A stretch of DNA of 64,000 bases from Desulfarculaceae bacterium (lineage in GTDB: Bacteria > Desulfobacterota > Desulfarculia > Desulfarculales > Desulfarculaceae), in the NCBI GenBank assembly GCA_020444545.1, contig JAHLKT010000001.1, forward strand, positions 806,001 to 870,000. The letters run 5' to 3'. The translations under genes and the position numbers were made by a program. Below are positions 20,618 through 29,479 of the stretch, in pieces; the first letter of the stretch is position 1, and the number at the start of each line of letters is the position of its first letter. The notes under the pieces were generated by a model. It ran no database searches. It was given only the letters and a program-made list of their open reading frames with translations, and was not told the origin of the DNA.

Positions 20618-21316
20618 CTAGCGCTCCCGGCTGATGCGCCGGATGCCGCCCTCCCCGGCCACGATCACCTCGTCGGCCAGGCCCAGGAACAGGCCGTGCT
20701 CCACCATGCCCGCCCGGCCCTCCAGGGAACGGGCCACCGCCGCCGGGTCGTCCATGGGCCCGAAGTCGCAGTCCAGGATGTAGTTCTCCTGGTCGGTGAG
20801 GAAAGGCCGCCCGCCCGAGGCCAGGCGCAGCTTGGGCTTGGCCCCCAGGGAGGCCACGTAGTCGCTGAAGGGCTTGAGCGCGAAGGGCACCACCTCCACC
20901 GGGATGGCCCATTTCTCTCCCAGGCGCTGGCTCATCTTGGACTCGTCCACGATGATGATCTCGCGCTTGGAGGCCTGGGCCACCACCTTCTCGCGCAGAT
21001 GGGCCCCGCCGCCGCCCTTGATCAGGTTGAGCGAGGGGTCCACCTCGTCGGCCCCGTCCACGGTCAGGTCCATGGCCGGGTGCTCGTCCAAGCTGGACAC
21101 GGTGAGGCCCAGCTCGCGGGCCTCGGCCTCCATGGCCAGGGCGCAGGCCACCCCCACGATGCCGGTGAGCTCGCCCGAGGCCACCCGCTTGGCCAGGGAG
21201 CGCACGAAGAGCAAGGCGGTGCTGCCGTGGCCCAGCCCCACCACCATGCCCGACTTCACCTGCTCCACCGCGGCGTCGGCCGCCAACTGCTTCAACCTGG
21301 TCTGCTCGTCGCTCAT
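20618..21316 (-). CDS. rpiA: Ribose-5-phosphate isomerase A
   Basis: RpiA interconverts ribose-5-phosphate and ribulose-5-phosphate in the pentose phosphate pathway. The 232-residue protein has VGLGHGSTA near the N-terminus (phosphate loop), TVDGADEVDPSLNLIKGGGGAHLREKVV split around the catalytic Asp/Lys/Glu, and VDESKMSQRLGEKW. These are all standard for the family. Confidence 0.96.
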   Translation of the reverse strand: MSDEQTRLKQLAADAAVEQVKSGMVVGLGHGSTALLFVRSLAKRVASGELTGIVGVACALAMEAEARELGLTVSSLDEHPAMDLTVDGADEVDPSLNLIKGGGGAHLREKVVAQASKREIIIVDESKMSQRLGEKWAIPVEVVPFALKPFSDYVASLGAKPKLRLASGGRPFLTDQENYILDCDFGPMDDPAAVARSLEGRAGMVEHGLFLGLADEVIVAGEGGIRRISRER

Positions 21317-21394
21317 GCCTCGCCTCTCGTTAGGGCCTCTTTGCCCCGCATGTGTAGCACGATCCGCCCCGCCTGGCCAGCGCCGCGATGGCCC

Positions 21395-21961
21395 CTATTT
21401 GAGCCCCGCCCCGGCGGCCAGCTCGCTGAGCCACTTGGCCGGCGGGGGGATGGGCCCGCTCTGGGAGTAGACCACTTTCTGGCCCTGGCCGCCCCGCTGG
21501 ATCACCACGAAATGGGGGGTGAAGGCCTCGCCCAGCAGGTCCAGGGTCTTCAGGGTGCGGTCGGGCACCATGGGGAAAGGCACCTTGAAGTGCTCCACGA
21601 AAACCTTTACCTCGTAGGCGCTGTTCTTGGCCCCGATGCCCACCAGCTTGATCTTGTCGCCCCAGCCCTTGTCCTGGATCAGCTGGTAGAGCTCATTGAC
21701 CTTGGGAGCCTCCTTCTGGCAGTGGGGGCAGTACATGTTGAAAAACTCCACGATGACCAACCGGCCCGGGATCTTGGAGGGGTCCAGCTCCTCGCCCGGG
21801 GCCAGGCCCAGATAGGCCCGCGCCGCGGCGTCCTTGGGGGCCGTGAAGCTGGCCGGGGGGAAGGGCTCACCCAGGACCACCTTGCTTTTGGCCTTGGCCA
21901 GGGCGGGGGCGGAGCCGCAGAGCAAAACCAGGGCGGCCAATAGGGCGATCAGTCGTGGCAC
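21395..21961 (-). CDS. TlpA-like periplasmic thioredoxin-fold protein
   Basis: This 188-residue exported protein starts with GTG after AAGGAGG. The signal peptide PRLIALLAALVLLCGSAPALA is followed by a thioredoxin-fold domain with the CPHC active site (FFNMYCPHCQKEAP). The TPHFVVIQRGG segment includes the cis-Pro position. It is probably a periplasmic disulfide reductase of the TlpA/ResA group, delivering electrons to an unknown partner. No cytochrome maturation genes lie nearby. Confidence 0.82.
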   Translation of the reverse strand: MPRLIALLAALVLLCGSAPALAKAKSKVVLGEPFPPASFTAPKDAAARAYLGLAPGEELDPSKIPGRLVIVEFFNMYCPHCQKEAPKVNELYQLIQDKGWGDKIKLVGIGAKNSAYEVKVFVEHFKVPFPMVPDRTLKTLDLLGEAFTPHFVVIQRGGQGQKVVYSQSGPIPPPAKWLSELAAGAGLK

Positions 21962-22143
21962 GGGCTCCTCCTTGCGCGGCGTTGGCGGGGCTCCCGGCGG
22001 GGCCCGTTCATTCATGTTAGCAAAAAAACCCGCCCCTGCCCCAGCCCCGGACGCCCGCGCCACGCTTGCCTGGACCGGGCCCACAGCGTAACCTCATATA
22101 TAGGTTTGCAAGTGGAGACCCCAACCAATTTGGAGCGATGATC

Positions 22144-22947
22144 ATGACCATCCGTGCGTGTGTGACCACCCTGGCCATCCTGCTGGTGGCTACCGCCGCC
22201 CAGGCCGGCTGGGTGATGCAGCAAGAGACCCCGGGCGGCCCCAGCACCGTGTATTTGCAAAAAAACATGATGCGCGCCGGCGCGGGGGATCGCGGCGTCA
22301 TCTACAACCTGAACCAGGGCACCGTGACCATGCTCAATCCCGGCCGCCAGGTCTACTGGACCGGCAAGCCGCAGCAGCTCAACCAGCAAATGAACCAGGC
22401 TCTGGACGCCCGCATGGAGCAGGCCCTCAAAAGCGTGCCCCCGGAGCAGCGTGAGCAGATGCGGGCCATGATGGCCCAGCGCATGGGCCGGGGCGGCCCC
22501 GGCGGCAAGGGCGGCAAGGGCGGCATGATGGGTGGACGCCGCTCCGACCACCAGGTTGACATCAAGGCCACGGGCAGCTACCAGGACATCGCTGGCTACA
22601 AGTCGCGCAAGTACGAGGTCTGGGTGGACGGCCGCCACCGTCAGGACTTGTGGATGGCCGACCTGCCCGGTTTCCACGACGAGCTGGACATGGGCAAGAT
22701 GATGGAACTGGTGCACTCCATGCGCATGGGCGGCCCCAACCGGGGCCCGGGCACCGGCTGGCGCACCTCCCCGGAGATGATGAAGCTGTGGCAAAAGGGG
22801 ATGCCCATGATGATCACCGACTACGGCCGAGGCGGGGCCCAGACGGTGATGAAGGTGACCAAGGCCGAAAAGAAGTCCCTGGGCAAGGAGGTTTTCTCCC
22901 CGCCGGCGGGCTACAAGCAGGTCAATTTCCAAGACATGATGCGCTAG
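22144..22947 (+). CDS. Exported DUF4412-like protein
   Basis: This protein of about 267 residues has a signal peptide (MTIRACVTTLAILLVATAAQAG). The middle holds a Gly/Met/Lys-rich insert (GRGGPGGKGGKGGMMGGRR), followed by a domain with VDIKATGSYQDIAGYKSRKY and VWVDGRHRQDLWMADLPG, which resembles DUF4412. An ATG two codons upstream is possible, but the GGAG site is better spaced for the chosen start. The next gene begins 5 bases after its stop, so it heads a run of four plus-strand genes. Function unknown. Confidence 0.7.
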   Translation: MTIRACVTTLAILLVATAAQAGWVMQQETPGGPSTVYLQKNMMRAGAGDRGVIYNLNQGTVTMLNPGRQVYWTGKPQQLNQQMNQALDARMEQALKSVPPEQREQMRAMMAQRMGRGGPGGKGGKGGMMGGRRSDHQVDIKATGSYQDIAGYKSRKYEVWVDGRHRQDLWMADLPGFHDELDMGKMMELVHSMRMGGPNRGPGTGWRTSPEMMKLWQKGMPMMITDYGRGGAQTVMKVTKAEKKSLGKEVFSPPAGYKQVNFQDMMR

Positions 22948-22952
22948 ACCCC

Positions 22953-23381
22953 ATGCCCCGTTTCACCATCCTGTTCATCGCCTTGGCCCTGGCCCTGGTC
23001 GCGGCCGTGGCCGTGGCCCAAGCCCCGGCCAAGTCCGGGGAGTGGCAGGGCTCCATCCAGGGCCTGAACTGCGTGACCCGGGGCCAGCTCTGCCCCATCA
23101 ACATGGAAGACCCTCTCATCGCCCTGGAGAAGACCTTCGTCCTGTACGTGAAGGACGGCGAATTCTACTATCTGCCCAACCTGGACCGGGCCATCCTGGC
23201 CCGCCACCTCAACCGCCCGGTGAAGGTGGCCGGGGTGTTGGAGTCCGGCGGCAAGAGCATCCTGGTGGAGCACCTGTACTTCTCCCGCGACGGCAAGTGG
23301 CGCGAGACCTGGAGCCCGGTGATGGAGCGGGAGCTGTTGGAGCAGCTCAACACCTGGGGCCAGCGGAAAAAGGAACAGTAG
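22953..23381 (+). CDS. Small exported protein of unknown function
   Basis: This 142-residue protein has a clear signal peptide (MPRFTILFIALALALVAAV, cleavage near AVAQA). The mature domain contains a two-cysteine motif GLNCVTRGQLCP and a beta-rich segment ending VAGVLESGGKSILVEHLYF, which looks like a small OB-like or lipocalin-like fold. It sits between the DUF4412-like gene and a membrane protein with gaps of only 5 bases on each side, so they are co-transcribed. I do not recognise the family. Confidence 0.65.
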   Translation: MPRFTILFIALALALVAAVAVAQAPAKSGEWQGSIQGLNCVTRGQLCPINMEDPLIALEKTFVLYVKDGEFYYLPNLDRAILARHLNRPVKVAGVLESGGKSILVEHLYFSRDGKWRETWSPVMERELLEQLNTWGQRKKEQ

Positions 23382-23387
23382 GCCACC

Positions 23388-24149
23388 ATGGAGTTCATCC
23401 GCCTGGGGAGCATCGTCGAGGCCCTGGTCATCACCCTGGTCCTCATGCTCTCCCACTACTTCTCGCGGGTGGTGGCGCGCATCCCCGGCGGCAACGAGAA
23501 GCGGCTGCGCTCTTTTGCCGGCGGCGTGGCCGTGGCCTACGTTTTTCTGCACATGCTGCCCGAGCTGGTGGAGGGGCGCGACGCGGTGGGCGAGGTGCTG
23601 GGGCAGGTGGAGCACCTCACGCCGCTGTTGGATCTGGGCATCTTCATGGTGGCCCTTCTGGGCTTCACCATCTACTACGGCCTGGAGCTGCTGGCCATGC
23701 GCTCGGCCGAGCGGAGCCCCTCGGCAGAGGGCAAGGTCTACGCCCTGCACCTGGGCATGTACTGCCTGTACAACTTTTTGATCACCTACACCATGCCCCT
23801 CCGGGTGCAGACCGGCCTGGGCTACGCGGCCATCTTCACCGCGGCCATGGCCCTGCACTTCACCTTCACTGACCGGGGCCTGAACCGCCACTTCCCCCGC
23901 CGTTTCAACCAGGGCGGACGGCTGTTGTTGGTTGGCTCCCTGGGGGCGGGCTGGGTGGTCACCGCGCTCACCGACCCCATCAACGTGCTGGCGGTGAGCC
24001 TGATGATCGCCTTCCTCTCGGGGTCGATCCTCTACAACGTCTTCAAGGAGGAGCTGCCCACCGAGCGCGAGTCCTCCTATCCCTGGTTCTCCCTAGGCCT
24101 GGGGCTGACCACCGCCCTGTTGGCCCTGGAGGCCTACATCGGCCACTGA
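23388..24149 (+). CDS. Polytopic membrane protein, distantly ZIP-like
   Basis: This 253-residue protein has about seven or eight hydrophobic helices. The segment SFAGGVAVAYVFLHMLPELVEG resembles the second helix of ZIP metal transporters (GVFLATAFLHLLPE-like), and the end has FLSGSILYNVFKEELPTE, similar to the ZIP C-terminal helix. The histidine and glutamate metal ligands of classic ZIP helices 4 and 5 are only partly matched (MALHFTFTD). Transport of a metal is therefore a guess. It is in the same operon as two exported small proteins and a hydrolase. Confidence 0.65.
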   Translation: MEFIRLGSIVEALVITLVLMLSHYFSRVVARIPGGNEKRLRSFAGGVAVAYVFLHMLPELVEGRDAVGEVLGQVEHLTPLLDLGIFMVALLGFTIYYGLELLAMRSAERSPSAEGKVYALHLGMYCLYNFLITYTMPLRVQTGLGYAAIFTAAMALHFTFTDRGLNRHFPRRFNQGGRLLLVGSLGAGWVVTALTDPINVLAVSLMIAFLSGSILYNVFKEELPTERESSYPWFSLGLGLTTALLALEAYIGH

Positions 24150-24165
24150 GCCCCGGAGGAGCACC

Positions 24166-24960
24166 ATGCCCTTCAGCGACTATCAAGGCCACCGGATTTT
24201 CTATCAGCTATCCGGCGAGCAGGGCAGCCCGCCGCTGCTGTTCATTCACGGCATGTGGGGCGACCACAGCCAGTTCGCCGCTCAAGTGGAGCGCTTCGCG
24301 CCCCGCCACCAGGTGTTGGTGCCGGACCTCTTGGGCCACGGCCAGAGCGACAAGCCGGCGGTGGAGCTGAGCATGGAGGGGTTCGCCGAGCAGGCGGCCA
24401 CCCTGTGCCGCCACGCGGGCCTCAAGCGGGTGGTGGTCATGGGCCACAGCCTGGGGGGCGCGGTGGCGGTCACTTTGGCCGCGCGCCACCCGGAGCTGGT
24501 GCGGGGGGTGATGTGCCTGGACACCACCCTTTTGGCCACGGCCAAGGCCAAGCAACAGGCCCTGCCCGCCATGCTGGCCCGCCTGGAGAGCGAGCCGCCG
24601 GTGGAGGCCCTGGCCGCCTGGCTGGAGCCCATGTTCCTGCCCAGCGACCCGCCGGAGATCAAGCAGCGGGTGCTGGAGGCGGTAAGCGCCGCGCCCCTGC
24701 ACGTATCACGGGGCCTGGTCAGGGCGGTGGTGAACTGGGAGGGACAGGCCACCCTGGAAAGAGTGACCTGTCCCCTGCTCTACGTGGGCGGGGCCACACC
24801 CCGCACCCCCCGCGACAATCTCCTGCGCCTCAAGCCCCAGGCCCTCTATGGCCAAGTGATCGGCTCGGGCCACTTCATGATGCTGGTGGTGCCCGAGCAG
24901 ATCAACGCCATGCTGAGCCGCTTCCTGGAGCTATTGCCCGCCATGGAAGCCGCCACCTAA
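24166..24960 (+). CDS. Alpha/beta-fold hydrolase
   Basis: This 264-residue alpha/beta hydrolase has the oxyanion segment FIHGMWGD (27-34), nucleophile Ser95 in VMGHSLGGAV and the catalytic His in GSGHFMMLV near the C-terminus. It lacks a signal peptide. The substrate is unknown; the family contains esterases, lipases and C-C hydrolases. It is the last gene of a four-gene plus-strand run. Its stop overlaps the end of the converging ABC ATPase gene by four bases. Confidence 0.85.
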   Translation: MPFSDYQGHRIFYQLSGEQGSPPLLFIHGMWGDHSQFAAQVERFAPRHQVLVPDLLGHGQSDKPAVELSMEGFAEQAATLCRHAGLKRVVVMGHSLGGAVAVTLAARHPELVRGVMCLDTTLLATAKAKQQALPAMLARLESEPPVEALAAWLEPMFLPSDPPEIKQRVLEAVSAAPLHVSRGLVRAVVNWEGQATLERVTCPLLYVGGATPRTPRDNLLRLKPQALYGQVIGSGHFMMLVVPEQINAMLSRFLELLPAMEAAT

Positions 24961-25664
24961 GGCATACAAGCCGCCGCCAGCATCGGCCCCGTCTCCTCGC
25001 CCTCCAACAAGCCGTCGCGCATGTTGAGCACCCGGTCGGCATAGCCCGCGCAGGTGGCGCTGTGGGTGACCATCACGATGGTCATGCCCTCGGAGCCCAG
25101 GTTTTGCAGCAGCTCCATCATGCGCTGGGTGTTGGCCTGGTCCAGGTTGCCGGTGGGCTCGTCGGCCAAGAGAATCGGCGGCTGGTTGACCAGGGCCCGG
25201 GCCACGGCGGCCCGCTCCTGCTCCCCGCCGCTCACCTCGCCGGGCAGGCGGGCCTCCTTGCCCCCCAGCCCCACCCGCTCCAGGGCCAGATGGGCCAGGG
25301 CCAGCTTTTCCTTGTTGGGCAGGCGCTTGATGGCCAGGGGCAGCATCACGTTCTCGGCCAGGTTCAGATAGGGCACCAGGTTGAAGCTCTGGAACACGAA
25401 GCCCAGGTACTCCCGCCGAAAGTCGGCCCGCTGGTTCTGGTTGAGGCCGAAGACCTCGATGCCGTCCACCGTGTAGCCGCCTTGTTCCGGCGTGTTGAGC
25501 GCGCCCAGCACGGCCAGGAGGGTGGACTTGCCCGAGCCCGAGGGGCCCATCACCGCCACGAACTCGCCGGTGTCTATCTCCAGGCTCACGCCGCCCAGGG
25601 CGCTCACCTTGGCCGCGCCGGAGCCGTAGGTCTTGTGCAGATCGCTCGCTTTAATAAAGCTCAT
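24957..25664 (-). CDS. ABC transporter ATP-binding protein (LolD/MacB type)
   Basis: This 235-residue ATPase has Walker A GPSGSGKST (40-48), signature VSGGEQERAAVARAL and Walker B ILLADEPTGNLD. The layout matches ATPases that pair with FtsX-type permeases. The permease gene lies 10 bases upstream, and a DUF2318 gene precedes that. The combination recalls the ABC part of the Campylobacter iron-uptake cluster that contains FTR1, P19 and a DUF2318-like protein. FTR1 and P19 are absent here. Confidence 0.92.
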   Translation of the reverse strand: MSFIKASDLHKTYGSGAAKVSALGGVSLEIDTGEFVAVMGPSGSGKSTLLAVLGALNTPEQGGYTVDGIEVFGLNQNQRADFRREYLGFVFQSFNLVPYLNLAENVMLPLAIKRLPNKEKLALAHLALERVGLGGKEARLPGEVSGGEQERAAVARALVNQPPILLADEPTGNLDQANTQRMMELLQNLGSEGMTIVMVTHSATCAGYADRVLNMRDGLLEGEETGPMLAAACMP

Positions 25665-25674
25665 GACATTTCTC

Positions 25675-26832
25675 CTACAGGGTGCGCAGCGCCTGAGCCG
25701 GGTCCAGGCGGGAGGCCATCCAGGCCGGGTAGAGGCTGGCCAGGGCCCCGCAGATCAGGGCCAGGCCCAGGGCGGCGGCGGCCAGGAGCGGGTCCCAGGC
25801 CAGGTGCACCCCGCCCCCTTCGCTGAACCAGGGCAGGGCCAGCTCGCCGGCCCCGTGGCCGGCCACATAACCCAGCAGCCCGGCGGCGGCCGAGAGGATG
25901 AGCGCCTCGGTGAGCACCACCCGCATCACCTGGCCGGAGCGGAAGCCGATGGCCCGGAAGATGCCGATCTCGTTGGTGCGCTCCTTGACGCTGCCCATCA
26001 TGGTGACCAACACCACCAGCCCGCCCAACAGCGCCACCAAGAGCGACACCCCCAGGGCGAAGCGCCGGAAAGAGGCGATGGTCTCCATGCGGCCCTTGAC
26101 CACGCTCTGGATGGCCATGACCTTGGCGCCGGGCAGGGCCCGGCCGATCTGGGCCACCATGGCGTCGATGGGGCAGTCCTTGCACAGGGCGGCCACCTCC
26201 ACCATGGACACCAGGCCGCCCTTGCCCAGGAGCTCCTGGGCCGGGGCCAGGGGCATGAACAACAGGTGGTCGTCCTGGCTGCCGGTGGGCTCCAATACGC
26301 CGCTCACCGTGAGCTCGCGGCCCTTGAGGGTCAGCTTGTCGCCGGGCTTGAGGTTCAATAGGCGGGCGGCCTCGGCCCCGGGGGCGAGTTGGCCCGCCTT
26401 GGGCTCGGCCCCGCGCACCTTCCACCAGGGCTTGAGGATATGGGCCTCCCGCCAGTCCACCCCGGCCAGCAGGACCGGGCGCGAACCCACCTCCACCCGG
26501 CCCAGGACCATGGGGCCCACGGCGGCCACGTTGGCCGAGTTCTCGATGTGGCGGATGCGCGCCAGGTCGGCCTGGTTGATCTCGCGGGTGGCGAAGGAAA
26601 AGCCGCCCAGGCTTAGGCCGCCGTAGGAGAGGTTGAGCTGGTCGCTCTTGGGGGTGATGAGGATGTTGGCCCCGTACTTCTCCAGCTTGTGGTTCACCTC
26701 GTGGGTGAGCGCCGAGCCCAGGCCCATGAGCGCCACCATGGTGGCCACCCCGGTGAGGAGCCCGGCCAGGACGAAGGCCGCCTTGGCCTTCTTGCGCCGC
26801 AGATTGAGCAGCGCGATGTCGGTCAGGTTCAT
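25675..26832 (-). CDS. FtsX/MacB-type ABC permease
   Basis: This 385-residue permease has an N-terminal TM helix (AAFVLAGLLTGVATMVALMG), a periplasmic MacB-type domain of about 220 residues and three C-terminal helices (from SLLVALLGGLVVLVTMMGSV, with GIFRAIGFRSGQVM after it). ERTNEIGIFRAIG is the typical FtsX coupling segment. Such permeases usually act by mechanotransmission and do not form a classic channel. One CKDCP motif occurs in the periplasmic domain, which could bind metal. It is flanked by its ATPase and the DUF2318 gene. Confidence 0.88.
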   Translation of the reverse strand: MNLTDIALLNLRRKKAKAAFVLAGLLTGVATMVALMGLGSALTHEVNHKLEKYGANILITPKSDQLNLSYGGLSLGGFSFATREINQADLARIRHIENSANVAAVGPMVLGRVEVGSRPVLLAGVDWREAHILKPWWKVRGAEPKAGQLAPGAEAARLLNLKPGDKLTLKGRELTVSGVLEPTGSQDDHLLFMPLAPAQELLGKGGLVSMVEVAALCKDCPIDAMVAQIGRALPGAKVMAIQSVVKGRMETIASFRRFALGVSLLVALLGGLVVLVTMMGSVKERTNEIGIFRAIGFRSGQVMRVVLTEALILSAAAGLLGYVAGHGAGELALPWFSEGGGVHLAWDPLLAAAALGLALICGALASLYPAWMASRLDPAQALRTL

Positions 26833-26842
26833 GGGGTTAGCC

Positions 26843-27427
26843 CTAGCCCTTCTTGGCGAAGTCGAAGTACTGGCGGCCCTGGGCGATGTCGGCCAGGCGG
26901 ATGACCACCTGCTCGCCCTTGACCTCGCGCCGGAGCGGGGCCGGGTTGCAGCCGCCCTTGACCTCGTTGACGCTCACCGAGGGGAAGCGGCGGCCGCAGT
27001 TGGCGCAGACCATCACGTCGCCGTCCTGGTAGTAGCCCTTGCCGCTGGGCCAGCACACGTCGCAGGCGTCGTAGGCCGCCCGGATGATGCCGTCGGAGCT
27101 CTTGACCACGAAATAGCGCACCGTAACGCCGTCGGCCAGCTTGTGCTCGAAGTGGCGGGCCTTGCCGTCGGCGAACATCTTCACCGGCAGGATCACGATT
27201 TTATCCCCGGACTGGGCCGCGGCCTGCTGGGCCGCCGGGGCCGTGGCCGCGGGCTGGCTGTTGCCGGCGCCGCCCATGGTCCACCAGGCCATGCCGCCGG
27301 CCAGGATGATGCCGGCCAGCACCAGGCCCATGGCCAGGACCTTGGAACCGCTTTTTTTGCTCTCGCCCAAAACCTGGGCCTTCTTGTCATTGGTGGCGGG
27401 GGCGTTGCTCTGCTTCTGCTTAGGCAT
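26843..27427 (-). CDS. DUF2318 Fe-S/metal-binding membrane protein
   Basis: This 194-residue protein has a single N-terminal TM helix (about 30-50), an Ala/Gln linker and a C-terminal domain with CDVCWPSGKGYY, VMVCANCGRRF and GGCNP. This cysteine pattern matches DUF2318, a family found with iron-transport FTR1 and FtsX-type ABC genes. It probably binds an iron-sulfur centre or another metal outside the membrane. The ATG follows GGAGAG. It lies 10 bases upstream of the permease gene, so the operon is expected to act in metal handling. Confidence 0.82.
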   Translation of the reverse strand: MPKQKQSNAPATNDKKAQVLGESKKSGSKVLAMGLVLAGIILAGGMAWWTMGGAGNSQPAATAPAAQQAAAQSGDKIVILPVKMFADGKARHFEHKLADGVTVRYFVVKSSDGIIRAAYDACDVCWPSGKGYYQDGDVMVCANCGRRFPSVSVNEVKGGCNPAPLRREVKGEQVVIRLADIAQGRQYFDFAKKG

Positions 27428-27547
27428 GATTCTCTCCTGTGGATCTTTGGTTCGCTTGGTTGATGCGCACGGGGGCGCGGGCGCACGAGGGCAACCGCCC
27501 ACGGGCGCGGGGGCGCGGGAGGCTCCTACGAGCCTCGGACCAAGCGC

Positions 27548-27916
27548 TTAGATCAACAGAGAGGCGTGGCTGAGGTACAGGGGCACCGGGGCACGGGCGC
27601 GGGGCCGGGGCACGGGCGCGGGCCGCGAGGCCAGGGGGCGCGCCAGAGGCGCGGCGATCATGGCCAGGGCCGCCGGGGCTTGGGGACGCGGGGAGGAGAC
27701 CAGGGCCAGGGGACGGCTGTCGCAGGGAGCTTTCTCCAGGCAACAGCGACCGGTGCGGCGGGCGTGGGAACACCCCGCCGGGCCGGGCATCTCGGCGTGG
27801 CCCCCGGGCATGGCCGCCATGGCCGCGCAGGGGGCAGGCGACGGCGCGGCCACCGCCGGCAAGGCCGGGGCAAGCAGGGCCAGACACAGGGCCACGATGA
27901 TCAAGCCTTTGGGCAA
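27548..27916 (-). CDS. Small exported Cys/His/Met-containing protein
   Basis: This 122-residue ORF begins at TTG preceded by AGGAGGAG. The signal peptide (about LIIVALCLALLAPALPAVAA) leads into a metal-ligand-rich segment with CAAMAAMPGGHAEMPG, CSHARRTGRCC and LEKAPC. The rest is Pro/Ala/Arg-rich. It heads the DUF2318-ABC operon and lies directly below a good promoter. A role as a periplasmic metal-binding peptide is an inference from composition and position. The high GC makes spurious ORFs common, so it could be non-coding, though the ribosome site and promoter argue against that. Confidence 0.6.
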   Translation of the reverse strand: MPKGLIIVALCLALLAPALPAVAAPSPAPCAAMAAMPGGHAEMPGPAGCSHARRTGRCCLEKAPCDSRPLALVSSPRPQAPAALAMIAAPLARPLASRPAPVPRPRARAPVPLYLSHASLLI

Positions 27917-27943
27917 GGACTCCTCCTAAGGGACATTATCCCA

Positions 27944-27972
27944 AAGATAGCTTCGCCGGGGTCGATAGTCAA
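27944..27972 (-). promoter_or_regulatory. Sigma-70-type promoter for the DUF2318-ABC operon
   Basis: On the minus strand TTGACT is followed by exactly 17 bases and TATCTT. The imperfect palindrome GGGACATTATCCC (27931-27943) covers the expected start of transcription and may be an operator. Confidence 0.55.
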
Positions 27973-28034
27973 CTTAATTAGTAGGGATTATTTTGTGTCT
28001 TCAGGGGAAGGTTGGACGCGGCGCATGCCTTACA

Positions 28035-28667
28035 ATGGAAGACATGCAAACCACCCTATCCCGCGTCATATTTTTCACCCGCCTGCCGGTGGCCGGCCAG
28101 GCCAAGACCCGCCTGATCCCCGCCCTGGGGGCCGAGGGCGCCGCCGCCTTGCAGGAGCGCCTGGGCCGCCGCCTGGCCCTACGCCTGGGCACCCGGTCGG
28201 TGGAGGCGCTCTATGAGTTGGAGGTGTGCTACACCGGGGGCAACGAGGCCTCGGCCCGCGCCTGGCTGGGCGACGCCCTGCTCTACCACCCCCAAGGCCC
28301 CGGCGACCTGGGGGCACGCATGCTCTACGCCCTGCACCGGGCCCTGAGCCAGGGCGCGCCCCGGGCGGTGCTGGTGGGCAGCGACCTGCCCGGCCTCACC
28401 GGCGGGCACGCCGTGCAGGCCCTGGCCGCCCTGGAGGAGGCCCCCCTGGTGCTGGGCCCCAGCACGGACGGCGGCTATTACCTCATCGGCCTCAGCGGCC
28501 TGGCCCCGGGCCTGCTGGACCCGCCCGCCTGGGAGAGCCTGGCCGGGGTGCAAGCCCGCGCCGTGGAGTTGGGCCTCGCCGCCAAGCTGCTCTCCCCCCT
28601 GCGCGACCTGGACACGCCCGAAGATTTGGCTTACTGGCGCGAGGAAGACCCCGAGCTTTTGGCCTAG
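28035..28667 (+). CDS. TIGR04282-type glycosyltransferase (DUF2064)
   Basis: This 210-residue protein resembles the DUF2064/TIGR04282 family of nucleotide-sugar-like transferases. FFTRLPVAGQAKTRLIPALG near the N-terminus resembles the phosphate-binding loop of nucleotidyl transferases. AVLVGSDLPGLTG carries the DxP metal site, and STDGGYYLIGL closes the fold. The family has been linked to arsenosugar synthesis by annotation, but nothing here supports that role. An ATG three codons later is an alternative start. Its stop overlaps the converging ppsR by four bases. Confidence 0.82.
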   Translation: MEDMQTTLSRVIFFTRLPVAGQAKTRLIPALGAEGAAALQERLGRRLALRLGTRSVEALYELEVCYTGGNEASARAWLGDALLYHPQGPGDLGARMLYALHRALSQGAPRAVLVGSDLPGLTGGHAVQALAALEEAPLVLGPSTDGGYYLIGLSGLAPGLLDPPAWESLAGVQARAVELGLAAKLLSPLRDLDTPEDLAYWREEDPELLA

Positions 28668-29479
28668 GCGAGCCCCGTGCGCCTGAGAATCCGCCCCGCT
28701 ACTTCTTCAATTGGTAAGTTGGTCACGTCCACGATCTTGATGCCCTTGAGCAGGTCGTAGATCTCGTGGCTGTAGGCCAGCTCGCGGGCCACGTCGCGGG
28801 CGTCGTTGTAGCCGGGCACATGGCGGCCCTGGTAGCGGTTGCGCCGGATGGCGGCCAGCACCTCGGGCGCGATGATCAGCCCCACCTTGCGGGGCCGCTT
28901 TAGGCTGAACAGCTTGGCCGGGGGGTCCATGCCCTTCACGATGGGCACGTTGGCCACCTTGAGGCCGTGGTTGCACGACAGATAGAGGCTGGTGGGGGTC
29001 TTGGAGGTGCGGCTCACCCCCATGATGATCAAATCGGCCCGGCCCAGGTTTTCCAGGCCCGCCCCGTCGTCGTGGCGCAGGGTGAAGTCGATGGCCGCGG
29101 CCAGGCGCATGGACTCCTTGCCCGCCAGGTGCATCAGGCCGGGGTGCAGGCTGGGGCTGGCCCGGAAGCGCCGGGCCATGCGCTCCAGGAGCGGGCCCAG
29201 GAGGTCGTAGGTCTCCAGGCCGCCCTCGCCGCGCTCGCGGCCCACCTCGCGGCGCAGGCCGGGCTCCACCAGGGAGTAGATGACCAGGCCGGGATCGGAG
29301 CGCACCTCGTCCAGGACCCGCTGGAGCTGGGCCGGAGTTTTGAGGTGGGCCCGGAGCACCACCTCGGCGTGAACCTGTTTGGGAAACTGCACCAGCGCCG
29401 CCCGGGTCATGCGCTCGGCGGTGATGCCCGTGGCGTCCGAGAGCACGTAGAGCTTCACCCGGCGGCGGTCGGCGCTCAT
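28664..29479 (-). CDS. ppsR: Pyruvate, phosphate dikinase regulatory protein (kinase/phosphorylase)
   Basis: This is a DUF299-family bifunctional Ser/Thr kinase and Pi-dependent phosphorylase that switches PPDK or PEP synthase on and off. The 271-residue protein has the P-loop GVSRTSKT (154-161) and the family motifs VLSDATGITAERM at the N-terminus and LKVANVPIVKG. The target PPDK or PpsA is not in the window. The gene overlaps the next gene upstream (DUF3124) by four bases. Confidence 0.92.
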   Translation of the reverse strand: MSADRRRVKLYVLSDATGITAERMTRAALVQFPKQVHAEVVLRAHLKTPAQLQRVLDEVRSDPGLVIYSLVEPGLRREVGRERGEGGLETYDLLGPLLERMARRFRASPSLHPGLMHLAGKESMRLAAAIDFTLRHDDGAGLENLGRADLIIMGVSRTSKTPTSLYLSCNHGLKVANVPIVKGMDPPAKLFSLKRPRKVGLIIAPEVLAAIRRNRYQGRHVPGYNDARDVARELAYSHEIYDLLKGIKIVDVTNLPIEEVAGRILRRTGLA

